Below, piece after piece: positions 10,566 through 21,251 of a stretch of 64,000 nt of DNA; position 1 is the stretch's first letter, and every line of letters begins with the position of its first letter. The position numbers were made by a program, and so were the translations under genes. Under the pieces are notes generated by a model that saw only the letters and a list, made by a program, of their open reading frames with translations, searched no databases and was not told the origin of the DNA. The stretch is from Mucor mucedo (taxonomy: Eukaryota; Mucoromycota; Mucoromycetes; Mucorales; Mucoraceae), in assembly GCF_025094135.1 (NCBI RefSeq), contig NW_026252425.1:1-64000 (forward strand). Direction: 5' to 3'.

Positions 10566-12082
10566 TTATCTTGACCTCTTGTCTTCTTCCATGTCATCCC
10601 AAATGATCTCATTTGCCACGGCTATTTCCCTATGATCGGCATTGATTGCTCGTAATTTTTGTTCAATTTGATCAAACATCCAATCGATCGAATTTGTTCT
10701 CAAAAAAACTTCATTTTCTCGCTAACGGATGCGCCATCAAAACTGCCATTTCGCGATGAAATCCAGCTTCAATCATGGTGTAGCTTGTGACGTTGATAAT
10801 TTCGCTGGCTAAAATACCTGCCATTCCTAACAATCCATAAAGATGGAGAACACGTTCTCCCCGTACTTTCCTTTTATAGAAGCCGACTTGGTCTGCTCCA
10901 TTTTGGATCATAAGATCCTCTGCGTCTCCAGGCTGCATGTTTTGATACACAACGTATTCCTAATATGTCAGGTAGTGGTATAACAGACAATACTTTTAAA
11001 TACTTGTTATGGGGTGTTTGTCATTGTAAACGTATCATTGATTATCGACAATCTAAACGTGAACTCAGCCAAGTCGCCTGATTCTAACAAGCGAACGAAC
11101 GTAGTACCCATATCCACACTTCTGGACGATGCGTTGAGCTCATCGTCCCTTCTTTGTAATTTGGCGAGGTAGCTGGGATTATCATTTTTTTCAAGTCTAT
11201 TCAAGAGACGACCTTCTATATCAGCAAGCTCCTCTTGCTCTGCTGTTGTTGATGATGGTGCTGTTGCTGCTGTTACGGCTGTTCTTGAGCTTGTGGCTCT
11301 AGCCATAGACGCTTCTAATCTTTCAATGACCGGAGACGGTCTAGGTGCAGGCGAAGCTGCCACTCTTGCTACTGCGGCTGATGCTGCTGATGCTGCTGAT
11401 GCTGCTGCTGCTGTTGATGATGATGATGTTGCTGCTGTTGTTTCCTGAACAGCGTCAAATGCCGCAGCTAACTCTGCTGATGCTTCAGCTAATGCAGCCT
11501 CCCTTTCTGTTTTTGGAGGAGCTGCTGCTGCCGCTGCTTCTACTGCTGCTACTGCTGCTAAAACAGCTGTAGCTGCTGCCTCATCAGCCGCTTGTTGAAC
11601 GGCTGCTTCAAGTTCTGCTGCTGTTGTTGTTGTTGCTGGAGCTGCTGCTGTTGTTGTTGGTGTTGTTGTTGCTGCTGTTGTTGTTGCTGGAGCTGCAGCT
11701 GTTGTTGTTGTTGTTGTTGCTGCTGCTGCTGTTGCTGTTGCTTCTATTGCTGCTGCTAATTCGGCAGCTGCAACCTCAAATTCAGCATCCTCATCTTCAT
11801 CTTCTCCTACTGCTCTACCCACAATAGGCCCAAATCATGTTCTTCTAATTCGTCATCACCACACGAATCTACCCAGTTGATGGTCAAGATGTTCAAAGTA
11901 CGTGGATCCGCTACATAATAACCATCATATTTTGTGGCTAATGTAATATGATTCTTCATATGAGCCAGGCGGAAGCCACTCTCACGCATTATTCTTTGGA
12001 ATTATTTTATTCCGCGATGCGGTTCACGTGCATTATTGAACTGAAAGTACTTAATAAACTTTTCAAAATCAGGATATTGCAT
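10566..12082 (-). pseudogene. Family A protein, copy II (broken)
   Basis: The most complete layout of the family. From the ATG at 12082 the N-terminal domain runs to about 11830, including SGFRLAHMKNHI and YYVADPRTLNILTINWVDS. The latter lines up with HFLVDPEYRSAYLKIWGLDS of the copy at 57452-58604. It contains one in-frame TAA near 12003. After a frameshift near 11830 an acidic patch (GEDEDEDAEFEV) leads into a ~150-residue Ala/Thr linker encoded by GCT/GTT/CTG runs. The C-terminal domain starts with DDELNASSRSVDMGTTFVRL. It continues in another frame with LYHYLTY, a stop, EYVVYQNM and KVRGERVLHLYGLLGMAGIL. A last frameshift near 10715 leads into a helical tail ending at 10566. Several breaks make it a pseudogene. 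Confidence 0.6.
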
Positions 12083-12640
12083 AATGTCAAAAAAAGTTAT
12101 AAAGAAAAAAGAAAAAAAATAGACAACATTCTTTTCGGACAGCGTTTACATACCCCCCTATGTCTTCATTGTGACGCTATAAAAAAATTCCCTTTTTCAG
12201 TTCCATCTCTGTCTTTAGAATACAAGTATACATCTCTTCTCTTTTAGATTTAGTCCCTTTATTGCTATTGCTGTTTCCTTTGTTTTCTATCTGTCATGTA
12301 TTTTTATTGATGATCCTTTCCAAATGGCATTCCATCTCGTAAACATGGTTATTCATGAAGATTTACTTTCTTTTTTTTATACTTGATGGTATTCCTCTTT
12401 AAATACATTGTACTTGACCTTATGTCTTCATGTTCCTCATAATTGTGTCCTTTCTCTTCTTAGTTGATTGTATTCTTTTTTAAATGTAATTATACTTCCC
12501 TCTATTTCATCTTTGCTTTTCTTGATTGATCATCTTCCATCCTATTTGTATGTAACTATGTCTTCTTTTTCTGATACACTCACATGCAATTATATCGTAC
12601 CTTGCAACATCAATTTTAACAGTTACTTGATTCATTGACA
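12083..12640. other. Upstream flank of A copy II, no gene seen
   Basis: AT- and pyrimidine-rich sequence. I find no gene. It precedes the A pseudogene on the minus strand and would hold its promoter, but I see no clear TATA box at the expected distance. Confidence 0.4.
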
Positions 12641-13160
12641 CATTGCTTTCATTTAATCCATTGAATTACAGCGTGTACCTTTTAATTCCATCTTATTTTG
12701 TTCCATTTCGATGGATTCCATTGCATTCGATTGTATTCCGATTGACTCCATTGCATTCAATCATACTCTATCGTAGTCCCTCCAATCTCATTCAATTACA
12801 TTGAATTTCATGCAATTACACTCAATTACAACCAATTACATCAAGTACCATCCAATTACGTCAATTAACATCCAATTATACTCAATTCCACCCAATTGCA
12901 TTCAATACCATCTAATTACACTCAATTCCATCCAATTACATTATATTCCATCCAGCAGCATTCAATGCCACCCAATTAGACTCAATTCACTCCAATGGCA
13001 TCCAATTCCATGCAAGTACATTCAATACTATCAAATTACATTCAACAACATTCAATTCAAAGGTATTCAATGCTATTCAATTTTATTCAATGTTATTCTG
13101 GTCATGTACATCCTCTTCTGTCGTATTCCGGCAGATTAAATTCAATTCCATCCAACTCTG
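12640..13160. repeat. Short-period repeat of CAATTACA/CAATTCCATC words
   Basis: Degenerate repeats of CATTCAATT, CCATCCAATTACA and TCAATTCCATC, in units of roughly 10-17 bp, run over about 500 bp. The 112-codon open frame inside (12801-13139) simply translates this repeat (Ile/Asn/Tyr/His/Pro rich) and is not a gene. The array ends at the inverted LTR starting at 13164. Confidence 0.8.
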
Positions 13161-13163
13161 TCA

Positions 13164-13572
13164 TGTCGTGATCTGCTATATTGTTGCTACATTAAATAAA
13201 CCTATATCTATAACATCAATACATTAAGAATGATTAAGGAATCAATTACCCAATACAGGTAGTTAGTACTATCATATCACAAGGTTACAAGAACACAGTG
13301 ACTAAGGCTTACTAAAGATATGGAAGTACAATGTGTCTAAGATGACAGTAATTCCAAGTGTAACATATTTACAAAATAAGCAGTTAAAGGTAACAGTATA
13401 AACACTGGGAAAATGATAACAACTTCAAAGATACACCAAAGATAGTGGTACAGCAGATAGTCTTTTTTGTATAAATACTTGTTCATTTTATTTCATAATA
13501 AAGACAATCGAATAAACAGTCTCAAATTACTTATATACTGCCTTATAATTTTACTTACCTCAAAACACAACA
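13164..13572 (-). mobile_element. LTR in inverted orientation at the edge of segment copy 1
   Basis: The reverse complement of this 409-bp block matches the solo LTRs at 16474-16880 and 52884-53292 over its whole length, from TGTTGTGTTTTGAGGTAAG to the tail TTAATGTAGCAACAATATAG. Its two flanks (TGTCA left, ATTCC right) do not form a target-site duplication. Homology with segment copy 2 starts exactly at its right end (13573 versus about 49857). The block therefore marks a rearrangement breakpoint rather than a simple insertion. With the LTR at 16474 it forms ~400-bp inverted arms around 13573-16473. Confidence 0.75.
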
Positions 13573-15387
13573 ATTCCATCAACTACTGACTATTCGTGTT
13601 TTTAGTAAATTTATTGCTCACTTTGTGTCATTGCTGGTTCATTTCTATATTTTAATTAAAGCTGCCCTACCAAGTACTACCACCGTCACAGATATTCCTC
13701 TATCACTTGATATCGTTAATCAAATATTTGTACGCGATTTTTAATTATTAATATAACAATTTTATACCTACTTCATAAACAATGACTGTTTGGTGTTCAT
13801 ATTTTGTTTCAACACGAGCTAGTCAATTATGAAACTGCTACAAGTACTACTTGTTTAAGCATATGGTATAATTAATAGGTATTCTGGAACATCGACATTT
13901 TTGCTAATTTCTGTGGTTTTCTGATCAATAATTGTTTTCTGTTCGTAATGTTTGGTAGATAGATACTCTATATAAAGCTAGGACTATTATAAAAAGGCTT
14001 ATTACTGTGTCCGTCAAACGTTTAGCGTAGTTGACCCACGTATTTTTGGGTTTCTATGTCTGACTGTGTCGTGTCTTACCTCCTTTATGGTAGAGACTTT
14101 TTTAACAATTTAATTAGACAGCCCAGGCTATTGGCATTTTATTAAAACTATTCCTACCTCTTTAAAAATGTTTTTCGACTTCTGAAAAATATTTTTCCCC
14201 TTTAAGTAAATTATACTTTTATTAACGTATCTTTTGGCTGGTGACGATTAGTTGGTGTTTTGTTCTCATACTTGCTCCATGAACCTACAATTTTTTCCTA
14301 AACCTGTCTAAATTGCGTCAGTCCTTTAGAAGTGTCGGAGAAAGTATTATTTGGTTATATTGTCGGGTTTTATATGTATTTAAAAAATTGTCAAGGTAAA
14401 GACGGTGTCAATTCCGTTGCTGTTTATCTCATATGCAGTGGAGATATCTCTTTTATCATGCTAAAACTATTCAAATTATTTATCAGTACTAGTTCTTGGC
14501 AAAACATTACCTACCATACCGATCGGCGATACGTTTAATAACTTCCTCCGTACTCGCTAGTATTTAAACAGGTCTTCCCATTTTCCATCCGAAAAAGTAT
14601 GGAAGTACCAAGTTAATTTCAAGTAACTCTAAAATATAATATATTTTATACACTGCATCACATGATTCTTGGTAATTTATTCCATTAACTTATTAGTTAT
14701 GTTGTCAAAACTGATTATATCATTTTAGTACGAGCTTTGGCTATTTTCGTGGAAAAATGTCAAATTTCATTTGGTGAACAACTCTGTTTGTGTAAGCAAG
14801 TATTCTTCTGTCTGTCCTGTCCGCCTTTCCACTCTTCACATTGGCCGATTGTATATTAATGAGATATTGAAACCAGCGAATTATTTTACGCAATTTGATA
14901 AATATCCCCAAAATAGGGTCATCCACTCAAATATTCCGGTATCAAGCAGATATTTCGCTCCTAATAGTGGGAGATACAATCTCATCATTCGGCCCAATGT
15001 TTACCATGCGGCTAATTTAACGCTCATCAACTAGAACTTGTTTATGAATTCCTATAATCTTATATAGAAAAAACCGTCAATGCTCTCAAAGGTTAGTGTC
15101 GATTATCTTTCGAACCGGATTCTTACATCTTGCTAACCGTATATCTAAAACATGAGTCTAACATTAGACTCTATTCATCTAACTTCAGACCCATAAAAAT
15201 CATAAACCCGATCAAACAAATTTGCCCTAGAAATATACCATTAGCAAGCCACGAAAGTATTTAACATAACTTTATGTAGTTCTTATTTTCATCCAGGTTT
15301 GCTATCTCTGGTAAGGCTGGGCTTTCAGAGGGAAGACTGGTCTAGTGCACCAAGTGTATGTCACTAAAACATAAATGAGTCAATGAG

Positions 15388-16357
15388 ATGACCGTTCTTG
15401 GGACAAGAATAAAACCACTAAAAAGGGCTCGTTTTTTTATGTATGATGGCGTTCGTGCATTTATCGATCCCGATTTCGTCCGGTGTTGCTCTGCGGCTTC
15501 TTCTTCTGTCGCCCCTGCTTCTATGGCTTCTTCTTCTGCGGCTTCTCTTGCGGCTCCTCCTGCTCTTCTGCCAGCAGCTCTTCCTGTGGCTCCTCCTGGG
15601 GCTACTCGTGAGCCTTTTTCTGGGGCTCCTTCTGCGGCTCCCTTTGTGGCCGCCACTCCCCCTGACGTTTTTGTCCGTCAGTATGAAGGTAGGTTTGTCA
15701 CCATGGTAATGGTTATTCGATAAAACTAACCTGCATCTAATGTTGTCTTTCTCTCTAGTAGGTGAACGTTTTCGACCTTTTCCTGGTGATATTGTGCACG
15801 CAATCACCACCACCACAAATGCCATTTGATTGCTCTTTCCTCGTGTCGCTGGAGGGCATTTGGGGAATACGGTTATAACGGAGTATATTTTTGTACAAGG
15901 AAACATGGCCGCATCACAGGTTCGAAACCTTCTTCTGGCTTTAATCCTTTTTTTAATGAATGATGGGGTGCTCACCGTGCGCCAACATGCTTGTAAGTTG
16001 TTCAATGATGTTTTCAAAATCACCTTAACTTATTTATCTTTATCAAACAAAAATGTAGCGCTGCACTCACCCAACCCAACACGTTCTGAGTTGGAATCCA
16101 TCAGACTCCCGTTGGAACTTGGAGCCTTTCTTGCTCCGATTTTAGAGGACGCAGGTCTTACCGCTTTGTTGGTGGTGGACTTGCTCCTTCCATCCAAATT
16201 ATAACGGGCAAGAGCAGCAGTCCTTGAGGACTATGGAAATTTTTTTGCAGGTTTAAACCTGCATGAGTTATTCCAAAATCAACAGGTGCCTTCAGTTCTC
16301 GCTTTCGGTGTCGAAACATTGTGGGACTTCTACAATCAGTTTTTAAAACAAAAATAA
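15388..16357 (+). pseudogene. Ala-rich spliced gene, copy 1 (broken)
   Basis: Exon 1 (about 15388-15688) encodes a short leader with RARFFMYDGVRAFIDPDF and then an Ala/Pro/Ser-rich stretch of about 60 residues. The intron at 15689-15758 starts GTAGGT and ends after TCTCTCTAG, and the same intron is present in copy 2 at 52091-52160. Exon 2 reads VGERFRPFPGDIVHA, then a hydrophobic helical region (MAASQVRNLLLALILFLMND, DVFKITLTYL, TRSELESIR, a stretch ending in VVDLLLPSKL). It ends at 16357 with VLAFGVETLWDFYNQF. An in-frame TGA near 15828 and a TAA near 16202 break it. The ATG at 15388 is not conserved in the other copies, so the true start is unsure. Family not recognised; the C-terminal part may be distantly related to family A. 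Confidence 0.6.
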
Positions 16358-16473
16358 ATCTTTTTTTGTTGACGACATTCATAGTACAGAGAGTGAGAGA
16401 GTGAGTAACAATGAGAAAGATCTTGAGCTAGGTACCAGATTCTCTAACCTGAAAACCGATTGTTTGAACACAG

Positions 16474-16880
16474 TGTTGTGTTGTAGGTAAGTTAAATTAT
16501 AAGGCATTTATGAATAATTTGAGACTGTTTATAAGATAGTCTTTATTATGGAATAAAATGAACAAGTATTTATATAAAAAAGACTATCTGCTGTGCCACC
16601 ATCTTTAGTGTATTTTTGAAGTTGTTTTCATTTTCCCAGTGTTTATCCTGATACCTTTAACTGCGTATTTTGTAAATATGTTGCACTTGGAATTACTGTC
16701 ATTTTAGATACATTGTCCTTCCATAACTTTAGTAAGCCTTAGTCACTGTGTTCTTGTAACCTTGTGAAATGATAGTACTAACTATCTATATTGGGTAATT
16801 GATTCCTTCATCATTCTTAAGGTATTGATGTCATAGATATGGATTTATTTAATGTAGCAACAATATAGCAGATTACCACA
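16474..16880 (+). mobile_element. Solo LTR with decayed 5-bp TSD (CACAG/CATAG)
   Basis: A 407-bp block starts TGTTGTGTTG and ends GATTACCACA. An AATAAAATG motif and a TATA box (TATATAAA at 16571) lie in the first quarter. The left flank is CACAG and the right flank CATAG. In segment copy 2 the flanks are GACAG and CACAG. The ancestral duplication was therefore CACAG, with one different mutation in each copy. The LTR lies between the Ala-rich gene and the MULE transposase. Confidence 0.82.
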
Positions 16881-17103
16881 CATAGAATCTCTGACCTGAT
16901 AAGGGAATTGTTATTTTCACCCCCTTTTTTCTTATTTTCACCCCCTCGATTTGTTTTGGTCTTTTTTGACCTATTAAACTGCGGATTTGATTCGACTTAT
17001 ATTTTGACATTTCGGCGGGACTGCTCTGTCAAAGCATAAATAAATTGTACCTTTCTACTTTCATCCCAATCCAGTTACGTTTGTCTTAACGTTTATTGTT
17101 TCA

Positions 17104-18617
17104 ATGTCTTTATCAAACGAAAACACCTTTTACCTTTCGGACGATGATTTGTAGGAGCCCCGTCCCTTTCGAACCAGAAGAAAGTTTGAAAGCGTCTACG
17201 AAGTAGATGATCTTAACGATGATCTCGACAATGATCTTGACGAAGAACTCGAGGGAGAAACCTTCGACGTTTCGTCTCCTTCTGCCCCTTTTCAACTTGA
17301 GTTAAGCTCTAGGGAAACTCTCGGAAAGTATGTGATCAATCACTGCAAGGACAACGGCTACCTTGTTTGTTTGTGCCGTTGTCGTTACTACCCCAATCGT
17401 CGCCTTAAGTCTTGGGATTTCAAGTGCGATTGCAATGGAAAAAACAGCAGTAAGTCCACCGGTAAAATACTTTCGAAGATAGGACGCAACGATTGCCCTT
17501 TCAAGTGGGTGGTCGGTTCCAGTGGGAGAAACGATCAGGGTGTTTATACTGCAAAATCCACCCTGCACTTAAACCATACTGGACATAATCATGAGTCTGC
17601 TAATTTTCTCGCTGGTCATTCCACTGCATGCTAGATTGGTGAGAATCACATGAAGGTAATCAAGGATATGACGATTGCTAATAGCTCACCTCAAGATATG
17701 TTGATTTATGTCCACCAAAACTTCCCTGGTGATTACTTCAGACATATTACGCTTTACAATGCGAGAAAGAAGATTCGTGAAGAGTATTTAGATTGTCGCT
17801 CTCCTTTGGAAGCTCTCTTGGATCAGTTCTCTGAAGCCAACTCTGGATTTATTTACGGGTACTTATCGAATGAGGCTGTACCATCAAAAACCTTTTTTTT
17901 TCGTACTCTTATTCCTTGGAAATGGTTGAGCGTTTTCTTCAAGTGCTTTTGATGACTTGCACTTATAAAACAAACAAATTTGGTATGCCATTTTTGCACG
18001 TTGTTGGCATGGATTGCTTCAATAAGACATTTTTTGCGTGCGGTTTTTTTTTAAAACACGAAACCCAAGCCAATTATGAATGGGCGGTTTCAACATTACG
18101 TATGAAGTTGTTTTGGTGCTATTTAGAGGAGTTCGAAACTAGCATTATTGCTATTGACCGTGATTTGGCATTAAAAGGTGCTTTAGAGACAATTTTTGAA
18201 TCGAGCACGATTCTTATCTGCCGTTGGCATATCCACAAGAACGTGTTGGCCAAATGCAAAAAATATTTTTTAACAGATAATGACTGGAATAAGTTTATGG
18301 TTAGATGGAATCGCTGTATGTACAGTTTCAATGAAGAAGAACGGGAGCGAAACGTGAGTGTCCTGAGAGATAATTACGGGTTGAACGCAAGATACCTCCC
18401 ACTGTTTGCGTATCGTGAGTCAACATGTGTGCCGTTGAAAGAACATTTTGCCAACCCTTGGATCAATAAGCACCTTCACCTTGGCACCATCAATACATCC
18501 AGAGTTGACGGTGCTCAAAACAAGTTGAAGCGAAGACTGATGGTGTCTACCAGTCATTTACACAAGGTTGCTAATTTGGTGAAGAGCATTATTACAAATC
18601 AATTACTTCTGATTTGA
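17104..18617 (+). pseudogene. MULE-type transposase, copy 1 (broken)
   Basis: A Mutator-like transposase would cut and paste the surrounding element. The N-terminus is acidic. Residues about 75-165 form a FAR1/WRKY-GCM-like zinc-binding region with CPFKWVVGSS and LHLNHTGHNHES. The MULE core follows: TCTYKTNKFGMPF, then IAIDRDLALKGAL, the conserved CRWHIHKNV, and a final TSRVDGAQNKLK. The first catalytic Asp is replaced by Thr here (copy 2 keeps Asp). The third acidic residue is Asp where MULEs usually have Glu. Stops at 17151 and 17632 and a frameshift in a T-run near 17895 inactivate it. The start at 17104 matches the one in copy 2. Confidence 0.8.
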
Positions 18618-20694
18618 TAAAAGAAATATAAAGTGTATAAAAAAACAATGGTACTATAGGTATGATTATAAGTCCTTCTTACTTTATTTGACTGAAGTTT
18701 GAACTACGAAATAATCGGGTCTATTTATACTATTTTAAAAGGTGACTGTTATTAGAATTGCTAGTCCATAAATATCCTATTTCGAAATGATCTAGTTACC
18801 GCTAAAACTTTTACAAATACTACTGTTTCAAACTTATGCTATAAATAAGACTTAACCGTCAACTTGGGCATTTTTTGGAAAATCCTATGGTTATCTGGTC
18901 AATTTTAGATATCTGTCCATAATTTTTTGTAGATGTCTAATTGATATGATTCTAAAACTGTTAAAACATGGCTTGGTACTGTGGCTGTTTGACGTTTTGT
19001 GTGCTGAACCATTATCTTTTAAGTTCATGTATCAGATCTGCTTTATAGGATATACATTTTTTAACGACTTAAATACTTTGATAAGACAATTCCCAATCTA
19101 TTAAAATTATTTCCACATTTTAATAAATTGTTCCCGACTTTTAAGAAATATTTTTTTGTCTTTGTCTTGTATATGCTTTTTCTTAATTCCTTTCGGCTTG
19201 AGACGAAATCAAGATATTTTGTTTTGATACTTTGCATAGCGGTGTAGGTAACGGTGTTTCAGGTATCCGTACAATGAAGGTTGTTTAAAAGTATGTCAAA
19301 AAAAATGTATTTGTTGATATAGTTATTTTCTTGGTTTTTAGTGAGGAATTATATTGAGTACCGCATCTTTTCATCTTCGCTTTGCTGAATCTATTCCAAA
19401 TATATTTCAATTCTTTCCCTGTCAAGAAAGGTACGGCTGACGGCTTATTGGGTGTTTATGTTGTTACCACTACTTTGTCAGTTCGTGATTGCCCTTTCGA
19501 ATATTTCCATAAATAGTTGGTATACACTGCTTCAATTATGTATGGTAAACCTTAGTAAATAAACATTTCATGTAATAGAAGGCCAATTACTTTGCATTTG
19601 TTGTCTATCAATGTAACAAATATTTCATCGCAAAATGATCAATGTGTCGTAGGCATTTTATTTTAGAACAAAACCTCTCAGTTTAATGTTGTTCTACGTG
19701 TTCATTTACGTTATACTATGCAAAATTGCGGTATGGGTAAGGCCGTTTTAGTATTTGTAACATGGTATATATTTCGTTGGGATCTGAGTATAGAACAAAA
19801 AGTTCGCGTCTAAAGTTTTCCCCTCGCCAATTTACGACATAATATTGAAAATCCGCTTTTTGTATCTACATTTTTTAACAATGTTACACATTGTTACGAA
19901 TTTTCTAGTCAGGGCTACATTCCTCTGGTTCTGTAGTCATGTCTATTTAATCCTATTTTTGTATTGAAGATCTTGTCTATTTTTTCTTTTTCTTTGAATT
20001 AAACGTTTTCTACTATGATACATTTTATATAAGTTAATACTAATACATATAATGTCTGTTTCTTTGGTCGTCACCTTAATATTTATTCTGTTCTGTTCTT
20101 GCCCCGCTCCACTCCTTACTGGCCCACTAATTTCAACGAATTGTCTTGATTAATTCTGTTTATAGCTCTGTTAAATACACCAATACTAAAACCAGTCTCC
20201 AAAGCAATGATACCAGTAGAGCAGCATTGGACTAAACAAAAATGTGGTAGACTCAAAAATGTGTGACATGTTTGGGATAAAAAATGTTCCAGTAAAGGTT
20301 ATAAAAAAGAAGGGTTTAACTTCTTATAAGAGTGATAATTGCTTATACAAATTTTATGAAGCGCTTTAAATCAGATCAATAACTTAATAATTACAAAAGA
20401 CAGAAAAAAGAAAATGTTCACAAAGTGTCCCTATGATATGAGTATGTGATGTCGTTACAAAATACAATAACCTCAAACAGTTAGGATAGTTTAGAGGTCA
20501 CTGTATATACGTTTTTGAAATCCAACGAACGTTTAAGGATGTTCCGATATGATTTGCGACTTATCTTATATCTGAAATGAACTAAGATAATTCCCATACT
20601 AGCTTAGAATGCTTGAACCATTTTTGAACCGTTTCCAACTGCTTATAATCTATTTTGGTTGTTAGTTAAATGTAATCAGTGAACCCGTAAGTGG
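18618..20694. other. Non-coding tail of segment copy 1
   Basis: AT-rich, without a supported gene. Part of it (about 18655-19250) resembles the 0.92 kb satellite. About 19563-19905 resembles the 158-bp satellite of 43450-45200, including GTTGTTCTACGTGTTCATTTACG and TTGTTACGAATTT-like words. The rest is shared with copy 2 (56081-56850). Confidence 0.6.
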
Positions 20695-20940
20695 CGGATC
20701 TGTATTGATAATGGACCAGAATTCCCTGAAGTATCGCATAACAACGGAAAGCGGACCGGAGTGCCCTGAAGTCAACGGATTTTCAGGGATAACGGACCGG
20801 AGTACCCTAAAGTCAACGGATTTTCAGGGATAACGGACCGGAGTACCCTGAAATCAACGGATGTTGAGGGATAACGGACCAGAGTACCCAAACCTATTAG
20901 ATCTTGACGGATAACGGACCAGAATTCTCAGATTTCTATG
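20695..20940. repeat. ~48-bp minisatellite, copy 1
   Basis: About five units carrying GGATAACGGACCGGAGTACC, GAAGTCAACGGATTTT and CAGGG. The same array ends segment copy 2 at 56855-57065. It forms the shared right edge of the duplication. Confidence 0.8.
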
Positions 20941-21251
20941 ATTTAGGCTGCTGACATGAAACAAAATATATTGAGATCTTAAATAGGAGATGTACTAATA
21001 TGGACAAGCTCCGCTTTTTTTTTTAAAAAGGTTTTTTTACCAATATTATTTTCCTAAATTGAATTCTGTCAAAAATAATGTTGTCATATTTTTTTATTAT
21101 TAATCTATTATTAATCTACTGCTTAAAAATGAAAAATTTGTGGGCATCGAATGTGAAGCCTCCAGAAATATACGGTCCTAAAATGGACTACTAAAATGCC
21201 AAAATACAAAATAAAATTTTATTACTGTTTCCTTTCCTTAAATTTTTTAAA

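Larger units (their letters stand above)
13573..20945 (+). repeat. Segmental duplication, copy 1
   Basis: Aligns end to end with about 49857-57065. In order it holds one unit of the 0.92 kb satellite (about 13580-14560), the block also found at 905-2510, the Ala-rich spliced gene, a solo LTR, a MULE transposase, AT-rich sequence and a 48-bp minisatellite. Differences from copy 2 include extra sequence at about 18655-18970 and at 19563-19905, where copy 2 has an LTR instead. Both share the LTR at 16474 with its target-site duplication, so that insertion is older than the duplication. The right end is interrupted by a Harbinger element at about 20946. Confidence 0.85.

Noticed and set aside
11345..11827. 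Leu-rich plus-strand frames
   Set aside because: They are the opposite strand of the Ala/Thr-coding triplet repeat of the minus-strand A gene.
12801..13139. 112-codon Ile/Asn/Pro-rich frame
   Set aside because: A translation of the CAATTACA/CAATTCCATC repeat only.
15418..16023. 201-codon minus-strand Arg/Ser-rich frame
   Set aside because: It lies opposite the Ala-rich gene, whose exon/intron structure is shared between copies; the minus frame is not kept in copy 2.
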